A DNA stretch of 64,000 nucleotides from Gammaproteobacteria bacterium RIFCSPHIGHO2_12_FULL_35_23 (GCA_001801465.1 MGXT01000019.1:1-64000); one strand, 5' to 3'; counted from the stretch's first letter, positions 9,534-19,193 are shown. Program-made: numbers and translations. The notes: a model not told the origin generated them from the letters alone.

Positions 9534-10849
9534 TGTCGAAAGCTTCTGTACTGAATAGCTCTTTAACAAAAGGTAGCGGTCTTACTGAACTTAAGCACCG
9601 CTTTCTTTTTTTGTTAATTGCTTTACTGGTATTTCGTATTGGTTCTTATATTCCTGTTCCGGGATTAGATCCAACTAAGTTGGCACAACTTTTTCAAAAT
9701 CAACATAATAACATTGTTGGCATGTTTAACGTTTTTTCAGGTGGTGCGTTATCGCGCTTTACTATTTTTGCATTAGGAATTATGCCCTATATTTCTGCGT
9801 CAATTATAATTCAACTGTTTGCTTCAGTCGTACCTGCTTTAGAACAAATTAAAAAAGAAGGTGAATCAGGCCAGCGTAAAATAAACCAATATACTCGTTA
9901 TGGCACTTTGTTACTTGCCTTTTTTCAAGCGATTGGTATTACTAAAATGTTAGCAGATCATGGTATTGCCTTAGATCCAAATTTATCATTCTATTTTATT
10001 GCTACGATTACTTTAGTAACAGGTACGATGTTTTTAATGTGGTTAGGTGAGCAAATTACAGAAAGAGGGATCGGTAACGGTATTTCAATGATTATTTTTG
10101 CAGGGATTGTTTCCGGATTTCCGGCTGCTATTGCGCGAACTTTAGAACAAGTAAGGCAAGGTCAGATGCAAATGATAATCTTGCTTTTAATCGTTGCCAT
10201 TATAATGATTGTTACTGCGGTGGTTGTATTTATTGAGCGCGGTCAAAGACGTATTAAAATTAATTATGCGCAGCGCCAAATGGGACGTAAAATTTATGCT
10301 GCCCAATCAACACATTTACCTTTAAAAATGAATATGGCGGGTGTTATTCCTCCTATTTTTGCTTCTAGTATTATTCTTTTTCCAGCGAGCTTAGCACAAT
10401 GGTTTGGGAGAGGTACTGGATGGATAAGTGATATTGCAATGATATTGCAACCTGGCCAACCTTTATACATGATGCTCTATGCTATTGCTATCGTATTCTT
10501 TTGCTTTTTTTATACAGCTGTAGTCTTTAATCCAAGAGAAACTGCTGAGAATTTGAAAAAATCAGCAGCCTTTATTCCTGGTATTCGTCCGGGTGAGCAA
10601 ACAGCTAAATATATTGATGGGGTTATGTCACGCTTAACCTTGTTTGGCGCTATTTACCTTATATTGGTCTCTTTATTACCGCAATTCTTGATGGATGCTT
10701 GGGACGTGCCTTTTTTCTTTGGTGGTACTTCTTTATTAATCGTCGTGGTTGTGGTTATGGATTTTATGGCCCAAGTTCAGGCCCATTTGATGTCACAACA
10801 ATACGATTCTTTAATGAAAAAATCGAGTTTACGAGGTAAAAAACTCTAA
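9533..10849 (+). CDS. secY: Protein translocase subunit SecY
   Basis: Channel subunit of the Sec translocon in the inner membrane. The 438-residue product has about ten hydrophobic segments and the motifs [12 protein letters not shown] (TM1), [14 protein letters not shown] (TM2), GERGIGNG-type loop at [32 protein letters not shown] and the cytosolic loop [26 protein letters not shown] [16 protein letters not shown] that binds SecA and the ribosome. It is coupled to rplO by a one-base overlap and is the last gene before the rpmJ promoter. Confidence 0.98.
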   Translation: MSKASVLNSSLTKGSGLTELKHRFLFLLIALLVFRIGSYIPVPGLDPTKLAQLFQNQHNNIVGMFNVFSGGALSRFTIFALGIMPYISASIIIQLFASVVPALEQIKKEGESGQRKINQYTRYGTLLLAFFQAIGITKMLADHGIALDPNLSFYFIATITLVTGTMFLMWLGEQITERGIGNGISMIIFAGIVSGFPAAIARTLEQVRQGQMQMIILLLIVAIIMIVTAVVVFIERGQRRIKINYAQRQMGRKIYAAQSTHLPLKMNMAGVIPPIFASSIILFPASLAQWFGRGTGWISDIAMILQPGQPLYMMLYAIAIVFFCFFYTAVVFNPRETAENLKKSAAFIPGIRPGEQTAKYIDGVMSRLTLFGAIYLILVSLLPQFLMDAWDVPFFFGGTSLLIVVVVVMDFMAQVQAHLMSQQYDSLMKKSSLRGKKL

Positions 10850-10887
10850 AAAAGAGGATTTAAACTCAAAAACTTATTAGAAATATT

Positions 10888-10916
10888 TTGAAATAAGGCA
10901 CTAAACCCTATAAAAT
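10888..10916 (+). promoter_or_regulatory. Internal promoter before rpmJ
   Basis: TTGAAA at 10888-10893 and TAAAAT at 10911-10916 are 17 bp apart, followed by ATTGCGCC. It lies in the 106-base gap after secY, and would transcribe rpmJ and the alpha operon. The GC-rich start region matches those at rplB, rplN and rpsM. Confidence 0.7.
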
Positions 10917-10955
10917 ATTGCGCCTTATCCAAGCTGAATGAGAGAGGATAAATAG

Positions 10956-11069
10956 ATGAAAGTTAAAGCATCAGTCAAAAAAAGATGCAGAAATTGTAAA
11001 ATTATTAAACGTAATGGCGTGCTTCGTATTATCTGTAAAGATAAAAAGCACAAACAGCGTCAAGGGTAG
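10956..11069 (+). CDS. rpmJ: 50S ribosomal protein L36
   Basis: A 37-residue gene, too short for a 60-codon cut-off. It starts [19 protein letters not shown] and keeps the zinc ligands C-X2-C, then C-X4-H (CKDKKH) of C+ L36. GAGAGGATAAATAG precedes the ATG. Its place between secY and rpsM is universal in gammaproteobacteria. Confidence 0.97.
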   Translation: MKVKASVKKRCRNCKIIKRNGVLRIICKDKKHKQRQG

Positions 11070-11107
11070 TTGGAGCGGTAAAGAGGTACCGAATAGCGAT
11101 TAATTGC

Positions 11108-11136
11108 TTGCAAAACAACAGTTTGGTAGGTAATAT
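11108..11136 (+). promoter_or_regulatory. Promoter of the alpha operon before rpsM
   Basis: TTGCAA at 11108-11113 and TAATAT at 11131-11136 have a 17-bp spacer, followed directly by CGCCTCC. It lies in the 111-base gap between rpmJ and rpsM. It is the fourth internal promoter of the cluster with a CG-rich discriminator. Confidence 0.65.
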
Positions 11137-11180
11137 CGCCTCCTTCGTTTTAAGTTGTATTAAATTTGAGGAGTTTTTGA

Positions 11181-11528
11181 ATGGCACGTATTGCCGGAGT
11201 AAATCTACCTTCACACAAACATATAGTAATTGGACTAACAGCTATTTATGGGATAGGCAAAAAGCGTGCGTTACGCTTATGTGATATGACTAAGGTTAAC
11301 CCCCAAAGAAAGGTAAGTGAGTTATCAGAAACTGAATTAGAGTCGCTTCGTGAAGCAATTACCCAATATAAAATAGAAGGTGATTTGCGTCGTGAAGTGT
11401 CAATGAATATCAAACGATTAATTGAGCTTGGCGCCTATCGAGGTATTCGTCATCGTCGTGGGCTCCCAGTTCGTGGGCAGCGCACAAAAACAAATGCCAA
11501 GACTCGTAAAGGTAGAAAGAAAAAATAG
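11181..11528 (+). CDS. rpsM: 30S ribosomal protein S13
   Basis: Head protein that contacts P-site tRNA and bridges to the 50S. The 115-residue product begins [20 protein letters not shown], contains YGIGKKRAL and ends with [23 protein letters not shown] [23 protein letters not shown] lies upstream. First gene of the alpha operon after its own promoter. Confidence 0.97.
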   Translation: MARIAGVNLPSHKHIVIGLTAIYGIGKKRALRLCDMTKVNPQRKVSELSETELESLREAITQYKIEGDLRREVSMNIKRLIELGAYRGIRHRRGLPVRGQRTKTNAKTRKGRKKK

Positions 11529-11540
11529 GAAAAGTATAAT

Positions 11541-11942
11541 ATGTCTGTATCGGCTAAACCAACTGTAAAAGTACGTAAAAAAGTAAAGCGACAAGTGATT
11601 GATGGTGTAGTGCATGTTCAAGCTACATTTAATAATACCATTATCACCATTTCAGATCGTCAAGGTAATACTATTGCTTGGGCTAGCGCAGCGAGCTGCG
11701 GATTTAGAGGCGCACGTAAAAGTACTCCTTATGCAGCGCAAGTTGCAGCTGAAACAGTGGCTACAAGTGCGATAGAGCGTTTTAGCTTAAAAAATATCGA
11801 TGTAAAAATTAAAGGGCCAGGACCAGGTCGTGAATCAGCTATTCGTCAGTTGCAAGTAGCAGGGCTGAATGTATTATCAATTGAAGACGTAACAGGCATT
11901 CCACACAATGGTTGTCGTGATCCAAAGAAAAGACGGGTATAA
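11541..11942 (+). CDS. rpsK: 30S ribosomal protein S11
   Basis: Platform protein close to the E-site mRNA. The 133-residue product has [20 protein letters not shown], the [11 protein letters not shown] loop and the end [14 protein letters not shown], all diagnostic of bacterial S11. It lies 12 bases after rpsM. Confidence 0.97.
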   Translation: MSVSAKPTVKVRKKVKRQVIDGVVHVQATFNNTIITISDRQGNTIAWASAASCGFRGARKSTPYAAQVAAETVATSAIERFSLKNIDVKIKGPGPGRESAIRQLQVAGLNVLSIEDVTGIPHNGCRDPKKRRV

Positions 11943-11954
11943 GGTAGAAAAATT

Positions 11955-12578
11955 ATGGCAAGAAATTTTAGTCCCAGAGGCCGCTTAGAAAAACGTGAAC
12001 AACAAGATTTAAATTTGTTTAGTGGTGCAACCGCAGTTGAAGGTAAGCACAAAACAGGTGTTGGTCCAGGCCAACATGGCGCTAGACGCGCCAAGCTTTC
12101 CAACTATGGAAAGCAATTACGTGCAAAACAAGTTGTTAAACGTATTTATGGTATTTTAGAGAGACAATTTCGTAATTACTATAAAGAAGCTTTTCGTTCT
12201 AAAGGTTCTACAGGTGAAAACTTGTTGAAATTGTTAGAGCGACGTTTAGATAATGTAGTTTATCGTATGGGTTTAGGTCGTACTCGTAAAGAAGCAAGAC
12301 AGCTAGTTTCCCATTGCTGTATTTTAGTGAATGGTGAAGTAGTCAATATTCCTTCTTATCTTGTTAAAGCCGGCGATGTTATTACAGTGCGTGAAAAAGC
12401 TAAAAATCAAGCAAGAGTTAAGGAAGGTTTAGAGCTAGCTAAGCAACGCATGCAAGCAGGATGGATTGATTTCGATGCTGAAAAATTAGAGGGAGTCTTT
12501 AAGTCAATACCGGAACGTAGTGATTTACCGACTGAAGGGATTAATGAGCAACTCATCGTTGAGTTGTATTCTAAGTAA
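11955..12578 (+). CDS. rpsD: 30S ribosomal protein S4
   Basis: Initiator of 16S assembly and, in E. coli, repressor of the alpha operon and an antitermination factor. The 207-residue product lacks the N-terminal zinc cysteines, matching the C- form, and has the S4 RNA-binding domain with [20 protein letters not shown] and an HxxxLVNG-type motif ([12 protein letters not shown]). It sits 12 bases after rpsK. Confidence 0.97.
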   Translation: MARNFSPRGRLEKREQQDLNLFSGATAVEGKHKTGVGPGQHGARRAKLSNYGKQLRAKQVVKRIYGILERQFRNYYKEAFRSKGSTGENLLKLLERRLDNVVYRMGLGRTRKEARQLVSHCCILVNGEVVNIPSYLVKAGDVITVREKAKNQARVKEGLELAKQRMQAGWIDFDAEKLEGVFKSIPERSDLPTEGINEQLIVELYSK

Positions 12579-12599
12579 TTTTAATGTGAGGTATGGCCC

Positions 12600-13595
12600 A
12601 TGTCTAACGATGCATATCAATTTTTAACACCGCAAAAGATTAATGTTGAAAATTTGACACCGACTAGTTCTAAGATTGTTTTAGAACCATTTGAACGTGG
12701 TTTTGGTCATACTTTAGGACATACTCTACGTCGAATTTTACTGTCTTCTATGCCTGGTTGTGCTGTCACAGAAGTAAAAATTGATGGTGTTCAACACGAA
12801 TATAGTGCTTTAGAAGGTGTGCAAGAAGACGTTATTGAAATATTATTAAACTTAAAAGAATTAGCGATCAAACTATATGACAAAGAAGAAGCAGTATTGA
12901 CCCTTAGCAAAAAAGGCCCTGGGATAGTAACAGCTGCTGATATTCAACTTGATCAAAGTGTTGAAATTGTTAATCCACACCATGTGATTGCTCATCTAAA
13001 TCAAGAAGGTGAGCTTAACATGGAACTTAAAGTACGCTTAGGGAAAGGTTATGAGCCAGTTATTAATAGACTCCAAACTGAAGAAGAAGGTCGTGCGATC
13101 GGCTTTTTACAATTAGATGCTATTTATAGTCCCGTTAAACGCGTTTCTTATACAGTAGAAAGAGCGCGGGTAGAACAGCGTACTGATTTAGATAAATTAA
13201 TTATTACGCTTGAAACGGATGGTACTTTAGACGCTGAAGAAGCCATTCGCCGTGCAGCCACTATTTTACAACAACAATTACGTGCTTTCGTAGATTTAGA
13301 TAGCAGCATTTTACAAGAGCCTATAAAAGAAGAAGAGGAAATTGATCCTATTCTGTTACGTCCAGTTGAAGACTTAGAATTAACTGTACGTTCAGCAAAC
13401 TGTTTGAAGGCAGAAGCTGTTCAATACATTGGTGATTTGGTACAACGTACTGAAACTGACTTATTGAAAACACCTAATTTAGGTAAGAAGTCATTAAATG
13501 AAATTAAAGATGTATTAGCTTCACGGGGCTTATCTTTAGGTATGCGTTTAGATAATTGGCCACCTTCATTTTTAAAAAGTAAAGACGATAAGTAA
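12600..13595 (+). CDS. rpoA: RNA polymerase alpha subunit
   Basis: Alpha dimer nucleates core RNA polymerase. The 331-residue product has the N-terminal assembly domain (about 1-230) with [20 protein letters not shown], then an acidic linker (KEEEEIDP) and the C-terminal domain (about 250-331) with [20 protein letters not shown] and [20 protein letters not shown] that bind UP elements and activators. It follows rpsD by 21 bases. Confidence 0.98.
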   Translation: MSNDAYQFLTPQKINVENLTPTSSKIVLEPFERGFGHTLGHTLRRILLSSMPGCAVTEVKIDGVQHEYSALEGVQEDVIEILLNLKELAIKLYDKEEAVLTLSKKGPGIVTAADIQLDQSVEIVNPHHVIAHLNQEGELNMELKVRLGKGYEPVINRLQTEEEGRAIGFLQLDAIYSPVKRVSYTVERARVEQRTDLDKLIITLETDGTLDAEEAIRRAATILQQQLRAFVDLDSSILQEPIKEEEEIDPILLRPVEDLELTVRSANCLKAEAVQYIGDLVQRTETDLLKTPNLGKKSLNEIKDVLASRGLSLGMRLDNWPPSFLKSKDDK

Positions 13596-13612
13596 ATTAA
13601 AAGGATAAGATC

Positions 13613-13984
13613 ATGCGTCACCGTAAAAGTGGTAAGTCATTAGGTAGAACTAGCAGTCATCGTGAAGCGATGTTTCGTAATATGACCGCTTCTTTACTTC
13701 GCCACGAAGTTATTAAAACAACTTTACCGAAAGCAAAAGAATTACGTAGAGTTGCTGAACCATTAATTACTTTAGCAAAAGAAGATAGTGTTGCTAATAG
13801 ACGATTAGCTTTTGCAAGAATGCGTGATAAAGAAATGGTAAAAAAACTTTTTGAAAAAGTAGGCCCACGATTTGCAAAACGTCCAGGTGGTTATTTGCGA
13901 ATTTTAAAATGCGGATTTCGTCACAGCGATAATGCACCTTTAGCTTTAGTTGAGTTAGTAGAGCGTGAAGTTGCTGCGGAATAA
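13613..13984 (+). CDS. rplQ: 50S ribosomal protein L17
   Basis: Large-subunit protein near the tunnel exit. The 123-residue product starts [20 protein letters not shown] and has [20 protein letters not shown]; the C-terminal part is [25 protein letters not shown] in two family blocks. It is the last gene of the cluster and is followed 18 bases on by a hairpin terminator. Confidence 0.97.
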   Translation: MRHRKSGKSLGRTSSHREAMFRNMTASLLRHEVIKTTLPKAKELRRVAEPLITLAKEDSVANRRLAFARMRDKEMVKKLFEKVGPRFAKRPGGYLRILKCGFRHSDNAPLALVELVEREVAAE

Positions 13985-14002
13985 CTAAACTGCAAATCTT
14001 TT

Positions 14003-14031
14003 AAAGAGCGACCAAGGTCGCTCTTTTTGTA
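14003..14031 (+). terminator. Rho-independent terminator of the ribosomal protein cluster
   Basis: A 10-bp perfect stem AAAGAGCGAC / GTCGCTCTTT with loop CAAG is followed by further T residues. It lies just after rplQ and closes the S10-spc-alpha transcript. Confidence 0.9.
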
Positions 14032-14323
14032 TTTATGGCTTTACAATTAATTATTTTAGAAAAGAGATAGAGTCAACTATAACGTAAGCAGTAAATCATG
14101 CACCCACCCACTTGTTCTAGCCCGATTTTTTCTTTTTTAAAATTAAAAGGCAGCAGCGCTTCAAATTGCTACACTGTGGACCGTTTTCGGTGGTAGGTTT
14201 GAGTTAATCTCCTTAACAGGATCACACACGGCCCTAAGATATTGATTCAACCTATCACCTATCTACTCCAAGCCTGAAAGGTTACCTTCCTGACTCAGAG
14301 CTATCCAACCGATGAGCACTTAT

Positions 14324-14342
14324 AGTGCAACGCCATCAGCGA
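14324..14342 (+). repeat. 19-bp direct repeat, copy 1
   Basis: AGTGCAACGCCATCAGCGA occurs exactly here and at 14429-14447. The offset of 105 bp is a multiple of three, so both copies give the peptide VQRHQR in one plus frame and SATPSA in another. Confidence 0.9.
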
Positions 14343-14428
14343 GCAGTCGTGATGTGCTTCAAGATGCAAAAGAAGGAGAGGTTTTGCGGTGGCAATATCG
14401 TTTCGGAAGTGGAGGAAGAGCTCCAACA

Positions 14429-14447
14429 AGTGCAACGCCATCAGCGA
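14429..14447 (+). repeat. 19-bp direct repeat, copy 2
   Basis: Second exact copy of the 19-mer at 14324-14342; the sequences flanking the two copies are not alike beyond the repeat. Confidence 0.9.
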
Positions 14448-14674
14448 ACCCGAGAACAACAGGAGCAACAAGAAGCGTTATGTTCTTTAGGCCCCTATTA
14501 GTAGAAGCTGTTGACAAAGCAAAAGGTAATTCAAAAACGGTACAATTCCGGTTAGGACCGGGGAAGTGCTCCTGACTTCGAGGGGTATGCAGCATAACCA
14601 ATTGATTAATTTGAAACTTATTTTTTGGTTAGGCACCGCAAATTTCAGTGACATAGGCTGTATTAGTTCCGACT

Positions 14675-14718
14675 TAATCTGACAGTCACTTTCGAAAAAA
14701 TCGGAAGCTGTCAGATTA
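14675..14718. repeat. Perfect 11-bp inverted repeat at the tnpA stop codon
   Basis: TAATCTGACAG (14675-14685) and CTGTCAGATTA (14708-14718) flank a 22-bp loop. The right arm includes the tnpA stop codon (minus strand TAA at 14718-14716). TTCCGA at 14667-14672 and TCGGAA at 14701-14706 form an alternative pairing. It may be a transcription stop or a mobile-element end. Confidence 0.6.
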
Positions 14719-14937
14719 GGTTTGAGCTACTACAACAAGAGGCTTGATCTTCACTTCACCAAACTGAACTGATGTAACACCTTCTAGTTTTGGTTTTCGT
14801 CTTGTGCACCAATAAATAAACGTAGAGTAATTTAACCCTTGTTTCTTACAGTATTGCTTTTGAGATTCGCTACTCCTTTCGCATTCTTCAATGTGCTTTT
14901 CCCAATCAATCTTATTTGGTTTTGATTTCTCCTGCAT
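14716..14937 (-). CDS. IS66-type accessory protein TnpA, orphan
   Basis: The 73-residue product has the pattern WEKHIEECERSSESQKQYCK followed by KQGLNYSTFIYWCTRRKP, which matches the helix-turn-helix N-terminal part of IS66-family TnpA (the non-catalytic ORF1). No tnpB or DDE tnpC accompanies it, so it is an isolated remnant. GGAG seven bases upstream favours ATG 14937 over the in-frame ATG at 14949. The ribosome site lies in a hairpin (14939-14969). The last residues (VVVAQT) run into an inverted repeat. Confidence 0.65.
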   Translation of the reverse strand: MQEKSKPNKIDWEKHIEECERSSESQKQYCKKQGLNYSTFIYWCTRRKPKLEGVTSVQFGEVKIKPLVVVAQT

Positions 14938-14938
14938 T

Positions 14939-14969
14939 GTTATCTCCATTTTTTGTTTTTCGAGATAAC
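14939..14969 (-). promoter_or_regulatory. Hairpin covering the tnpA ribosome-binding site
   Basis: On the minus-strand transcript GTTATCTC and GAGATAAC pair as a perfect 8-bp stem around a 15-base loop; the Shine-Dalgarno GGAG lies in the second arm. Such structures limit translation of transposase-related genes on read-through transcripts in other IS families. Confidence 0.5.
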
Positions 14970-15022
14970 AACATGCCAGATGCCATCAGCAATTAATAGG
15001 TGGGGATAATTTTGTGGTTACA

Positions 15023-15244
15023 CTATAACGACTTATAGGCTTTAAACCATTTTTTTAGGGCTACAACTGTCCAGATTGCTTCTATTATTCCAAATGGCCA
15101 GGCACCTTGAAGAAATCCATACAGTGAACCTAAGCCACAGGATAGAGCAAAGCCAAAAATAAACCAATGGCCTCGTTCTTCAAAAGCATAAAAAACTAGC
15201 ATTAAGCTAACTGAAATTAATCCAAAGAAACTTAATAAGCTCAT
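15023..15244 (-). CDS. Small conserved two- to three-segment membrane protein
   Basis: The 73-residue product is almost wholly hydrophobic: a first segment SLLSFFGLISVSLMLVFYAF, then EERGHWFIFGFALSCGLGSLY and a third around FGIIEAIWTVVALKKW. The pattern YA(F/L)E-R-x-W-F, YGFLQGAWPFGIIE and final basic W-K looks like a widespread small integral membrane family of unknown function in proteobacteria, which I recall only as a pattern. It starts with ATG after AGAGGTAAATTT. It stands alone between the IS remnant and the hut cluster. Confidence 0.6.
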   Translation of the reverse strand: MSLLSFFGLISVSLMLVFYAFEERGHWFIFGFALSCGLGSLYGFLQGAWPFGIIEAIWTVVALKKWFKAYKSL

Positions 15245-15432
15245 CTAAATTTACCTCTTAATCAATAGTATAATGAGTTTTTAATCTATGAGCAAGTTAG
15301 CAAATAGTCGAATTATGTTGTCATTCAGTTTAATAACAATACTTTGTAATTTTAAATATAATAAAAAAACAGCCAATGCGGTTATTGCCATCACAAAAAG
15401 GGTGATCTTTAATAATAAAATAGAATAAGGCG

Positions 15433-15735
15433 CTAAATATTTTCTAAACCGTGATCTCGTTCATTGTCAAAAAGCGTAATTGATTCACTTCTTTTAGCAA
15501 GATTTAATTTTAAGGTTTTAATGGTCTCTAAAGCTGTGCTATAACTTAATCGAATGATTGTTAAGTTGTTTTTTTCTGGTAAGGCTAGTTCATTAAATAA
15601 TAGCTTGGGCTGGTATTTAAAATAGGAGACTAATAAATTTATTTTACTTCCGCGGGGAAAAATAAATGACTGCTTATTATTTTGTACCACTACAGGCGAG
15701 TGGTAAAGCCATATCGTGAATATTATCATAAGCAA
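15433..15735 (-). CDS. Hypothetical protein at the end of the hutGUH transcript
   Basis: An open frame of up to 100 residues with no recognised domain. The ATG at 15735 would overlap the preceding gene by 59 bases; a GTG at 15690 would shorten this to 14 and give 85 residues beginning VQNNKQSFIFPRG. The body (QPKLLFNELALPEKNN, ETIKTLKLNLAKRSE) looks protein-like. It follows a small gene that itself overlaps hutH, so it may be the tail of the histidine operon. Start and reality are both uncertain. Confidence 0.4.
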   Translation of the reverse strand: MLMIIFTIWLYHSPVVVQNNKQSFIFPRGSKINLLVSYFKYQPKLLFNELALPEKNNLTIIRLSYSTALETIKTLKLNLAKRSESITLFDNERDHGLENI

Positions 15736-15994
15736 CTATAATGTGCTCCCCTCGAAAGATGGGCATTTGCATTAATAATTCTTTTTCTTTAGTTGTAATA
15801 GGATCACTAGCTTTAATTTTAAGTAAAGCTTGAATTCTTTTATGATGATTTTCAATGGCAAGCCCGAGAGTTCCTATGATATGAATTGTTTCAGGTGCTG
15901 TATAATGTTCTGATGAGTTTAGCTCTTTTAGTCTTGATTCCATTTCGCTAATAGCTTTATAAAGATGTTCAACATGTGTGTCTAATTTTAGCAT
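15677..15994 (-). CDS. Hypothetical helical protein overlapping hutH
   Basis: A 105-residue soluble protein, probably helical, with LDTHVEHLYKAISEMESRLKE near the start and a second helix around AIENHHKRIQALLKI. I recognise no domain. Its ATG lies inside the last codons of hutH (7-base overlap), so it is very probably translated from the hut transcript. The role is unknown; it is not one of the known hut genes. Confidence 0.6.
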   Translation of the reverse strand: MLKLDTHVEHLYKAISEMESRLKELNSSEHYTAPETIHIIGTLGLAIENHHKRIQALLKIKASDPITTKEKELLMQMPIFRGEHIIVAYDNIHDMALPLACSGTK

Positions 15995-17517
15995 AATTTT
16001 TCCTCAGTAAGTGGAGATAAAATACCAATATTGGTATAAAGAAATTCTTTTATTAAAGCAATATCTGGTGCGAAATAACGATCCTCAGTATAAAAGGCAA
16101 CAAGTTTTCTTACTTGTTGATGGTAGGTTTGTAGCGCAGGAGAAGTTTTTAATGGTGCTCTGAGTTCTACTCCCTGACAAGCTGCTAATAATTCGATAGC
16201 AAGTATGCCATTCACATTATCAATGATCTCTGCTAAACGGCGAGCTGCAAAAGTTGCCATGCTGACATGGTCTTCTTGGTTAGCACAAGTGGGGATACTA
16301 TCTAAGCTTGCCGGGTGGGCTAGAGTTTTATTTTCACTAGCTAAGGCAGCGGCAGTATATTGAGCAACCATAAAGCCCGAGTTGATACCGGCGTCTTTAA
16401 TTAAAAATGCAGGAAGCCCGCCATTTAAAGTTTTATCAACCAATAAAGCAATTCGTCTTTCGCTAATCGCGCCAATTTCAGCAACACAAATAGCGATCAA
16501 ATCGGCAACAATTGCTACAGGCTCAGCATGAAAATTTCCGCCTGATAAAATTTGATTTTCTGCAGAAAAAACTAGCGGATTATCAGTTACTGCATTAGCT
16601 TCATCTACTAATATTTTAGCAGCGTGTTGTAAATTCATTAAGCAAGCTCCCATGACTTGTGGTTGGCAGCGAAGCGAGTAGGGATCTTGAACACGGTTAC
16701 AGTATTCATGCGAACGGCGAATTTCACTGTCTTTAAGTAATTCTCGCAATAGTTTTGCCACAACGATTTGTGCTGAATGTTTGCGAATTTGATGAATTTT
16801 TTCATCAAAAGGCGTGTCGCTGCCTAAGGCAGCATCAAGACTCATCGCACCACTAATGAGTCCTCCGGAGAAGATTTTTTCAGTTTGCAGTAAGTGATAA
16901 ATAGCTAAAGCGGTGGAAACTTGAGTGCCATTAATTAACGCTAAACCTTCTTTAGCGGCTAATGATAAGGGACTTATTTTGGCAATAGCTAAAGCTTCGG
17001 TAGCGGGAAGTAGCTTACCCTGAGCTCGCGCGTGGCCTACTCCTATTAGCGTTAAGCTTAAGTGGGCAAGTGGAGCCAAGTCTCCTGAGGCGCCCACTGA
17101 ACCTTTAGCAGGAATAGCAGGATAAACACGATGATTAAACAAAGCAATTAAGGCCTCAAGTAATATTAATCTGATCCCTGAATAGCCACAAGCTAAGCTA
17201 TTTACTTTTAATAAGAGAATTAATTTTACAATAGAGTCGGCAAGTAGTTCGCCAGTTCCGACAGCATGAGATAACAAAAGATTATGCTGTAAAAGGGCTA
17301 ATTTTTTTTTGTCAATGGAGACATTGGCTAGTTGTCCAAAACCTGTATTGATACCATACACAGCCTGCTCTTGGTCTAAAACATTTTTAACCACTTGTCG
17401 AGATTGATGAATGCGAGTAAGAGAGATGGGGTCTAATTCTAAATGAACTTCATTATTAATGATAAAACGAATATCTGTTAAGGTTAATTGACCAGGTTTT
17501 AAAATAAATTTTTTCAT
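15988..17517 (-). CDS. hutH: Histidine ammonia-lyase
   Basis: Converts L-histidine to urocanate and ammonia, the first step of histidine degradation in the cytosol. The 509-residue product has the family length; Ala143-Ser144-Gly145 in [12 protein letters not shown] forms the MIO cofactor at the same positions as in Pseudomonas Hut[11 protein letters not shown] near residues 54-63 and VTDNPLVF further on are active-site segments. Its ATG overlaps the hutU stop by four bases (ATGA), so hutU and hutH are coupled. Confidence 0.97.
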   Translation of the reverse strand: MKKFILKPGQLTLTDIRFIINNEVHLELDPISLTRIHQSRQVVKNVLDQEQAVYGINTGFGQLANVSIDKKKLALLQHNLLLSHAVGTGELLADSIVKLILLLKVNSLACGYSGIRLILLEALIALFNHRVYPAIPAKGSVGASGDLAPLAHLSLTLIGVGHARAQGKLLPATEALAIAKISPLSLAAKEGLALINGTQVSTALAIYHLLQTEKIFSGGLISGAMSLDAALGSDTPFDEKIHQIRKHSAQIVVAKLLRELLKDSEIRRSHEYCNRVQDPYSLRCQPQVMGACLMNLQHAAKILVDEANAVTDNPLVFSAENQILSGGNFHAEPVAIVADLIAICVAEIGAISERRIALLVDKTLNGGLPAFLIKDAGINSGFMVAQYTAAALASENKTLAHPASLDSIPTCANQEDHVSMATFAARRLAEIIDNVNGILAIELLAACQGVELRAPLKTSPALQTYHQQVRKLVAFYTEDRYFAPDIALIKEFLYTNIGILSPLTEEKLC

Positions 17518-19193
17518 GAGCCCTCTAGCATAGGAAGATTTAAGTGTTGTTCTTTAGCACATTGTTTTGCGATTTTGTAACCTGCATCAGCATGACGCAT
17601 TACTCCTGTTGCAGGATCATTTGTTAATACACGCTCTAATCGTTTGGCAGCTGCTTGGCTTCCATCACAAACTATTACCATCCCAGCATGTTGAGAAAAC
17701 CCCATACCGACACCACCACCATGATGAAGACTAACCCAGGTGGCTCCACTAGCACAATTTAATAAAGCATTAAGTAGTGGCCAATCAGAAATTGCATCAG
17801 AGCCATCTTGCATGGCTTCGGTTTCTCGATTAGGGCTTGCTACTGAACCAGAGTCTAAATGATCTCGTCCGATAACAACGGGAGCTTTTAATTCACCTTT
17901 AGCAACCATCTCATTAAAAGCTAAACCTAATTTGGCGCGTTCTCCTAATCCAACCCAACAAATTCTAGCGGGCAAGCCTTGGAAATGAATTTTTTCTTTA
18001 GCCATGGTTAGCCAGTGGTGCAGATGCGGATTATCTGGAATGAGTTCTTTAACTTTAGCATCAGTTTTATAAATATCTTCAGGGTCGCCTGATAAAGCAA
18101 CCCAACGAAAAGGGCCAATTCCTCTACAAAATAAAGGTCTAATATAAGCAGGAACAAAACCTGGGAAATCAAAAGCATTTTTAACACCTTCTTCCAAGGC
18201 TACTTGGCGAATATTATTACCATAATCAAAAGTAGGAATACCTTGAGCATGAAATGCTAACATTGCCTGGACATGTTTTGCCATGGAGGCTTTCGCGGCC
18301 GCAATCACTTGTTTGGGATCGGCCTTTCTTAATTGTTCAGCTTGTTCTAAAGTCCAGCCTAGAGGCAAATAACCATTTAAAGGATCGTGAGCGCTAGTTT
18401 GATCAGTCACTAGATGAGGTTTGATACCCCGGGCAACAAGCTCAGGTAAAATTTCGGCAGCATTGCCAAGAAGACCTATTGAGATAGCTTGTTTAGTTTG
18501 TTCTGCCTTGTGAATAAGGTTTAAAGCTTCCTCTAAGCTAGTTGTTTTTTTGTCTAAATAACCGGTTTCTAAACGGCGCTGGATTCGAACCGGATTGCAT
18601 TCAATGGCTAGCATCGAAGCGCCAGCAAGTGTTGCTGCGAGAGGTTGCGCACCACCCATGCCACCTAATCCAGCAGTTAAAATCCATTTACCAGTTAAAT
18701 CACCATGGTAATGTTGTTTACCAGCTTCCACAAAAGTTTCATAAGTACCTTGCACAATTCCTTGGCTGCCAATATAAATCCATGAGCCTGCAGTCATTTG
18801 GCCATACATCATTAAGCCTTTTTTATCTAACTCATGAAAAATTTGCCAGTTAGCCCAATGAGGAACGAGGTTTGAATTAGCAATCAAAACACGAGGGGCA
18901 TCAAGATGAGTTTTAAAGACTCCTACTGGTTTACCGGATTGAATTAGTAAGGTTTCATTGTCATTTAAAGTTTTTAAAGTGGCAATTATTTTATCATAGC
19001 AAGCCCAGTCGCGAGCAGCCCGTCCAATTCCACCATAAACTACCAGTTCTTCAGGTTTTTCTGCAACATTTGGGTCAAGATTGTTCATCAACATGCGTAA
19101 GGGAGCTTCAGTTAACCAGCTTTTAGCCTGTAAAGTGGTGCCAGTAGGTGCTTTAATGTGTCGTGTCTTATCATAACGAGAGGATTGAGTCAT
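17514..19193 (-). CDS. hutU: Urocanate hydratase
   Basis: Hydrates urocanate to 4-imidazolone-5-propionate, step two, using tightly bound NAD+ as an electrophile. The 559-residue length and [19 protein letters not shown] at the start, the Rossmann glycines [14 protein letters not shown] at about residue 170, and [17 protein letters not shown] near the C-terminus identify it. It is the middle gene of hutG-hutU-hutH on the minus strand, 84 bases after hutG. An internal GGTTCGAATCC resembles a tRNA T-arm but encodes NPVRIQ. Confidence 0.97.
   Translation of the reverse strand: MTQSSRYDKTRHIKAPTGTTLQAKSWLTEAPLRMLMNNLDPNVAEKPEELVVYGGIGRAARDWACYDKIIATLKTLNDNETLLIQSGKPVGVFKTHLDAPRVLIANSNLVPHWANWQIFHELDKKGLMMYGQMTAGSWIYIGSQGIVQGTYETFVEAGKQHYHGDLTGKWILTAGLGGMGGAQPLAATLAGASMLAIECNPVRIQRRLETGYLDKKTTSLEEALNLIHKAEQTKQAISIGLLGNAAEILPELVARGIKPHLVTDQTSAHDPLNGYLPLGWTLEQAEQLRKADPKQVIAAAKASMAKHVQAMLAFHAQGIPTFDYGNNIRQVALEEGVKNAFDFPGFVPAYIRPLFCRGIGPFRWVALSGDPEDIYKTDAKVKELIPDNPHLHHWLTMAKEKIHFQGLPARICWVGLGERAKLGLAFNEMVAKGELKAPVVIGRDHLDSGSVASPNRETEAMQDGSDAISDWPLLNALLNCASGATWVSLHHGGGVGMGFSQHAGMVIVCDGSQAAAKRLERVLTNDPATGVMRHADAGYKIAKQCAKEQHLNLPMLEGS

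Larger units (their letters stand above)
14032..14660. other. Low-coding region, probable mobile-element debris
   Basis: No convincing gene here. It holds an exact 19-bp direct repeat 105 bp apart, small hairpins (ACCG-TTTT-CGGT at 14180-14191 and GTTAA-TCTCC-TTAAC at 14203-14217) and short protein-like stretches broken by stops: plus 14352-14501 reads a Gln/Glu-rich 49-mer (EELQQVQRHQRTREQQEQQ), and minus 14262-14161 reads a 33-residue stretch containing LRAVCDPVKEINSNLPPKTV. I do not recognise the parent gene. With the IS66-type tnpA next to it, decay of one or more insertions is the simplest view. Confidence 0.4.

Noticed and set aside
14312..14575. Plus-strand 87-codon frame (SATPSA repeats) and minus-strand 80-codon frame over 14359-14601.
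   Set aside because: Low-complexity translation without ribosome site or family; the repeated peptide simply follows the 19-bp direct repeat. A third frame looks more protein-like but is short.
18580..18600. GGATTCGAACC resembles the reverse complement of a tRNA T-arm.
   Set aside because: It lies in hutU, where it encodes the conserved NPVRIQ on the minus strand; no acceptor or anticodon stem surrounds it.
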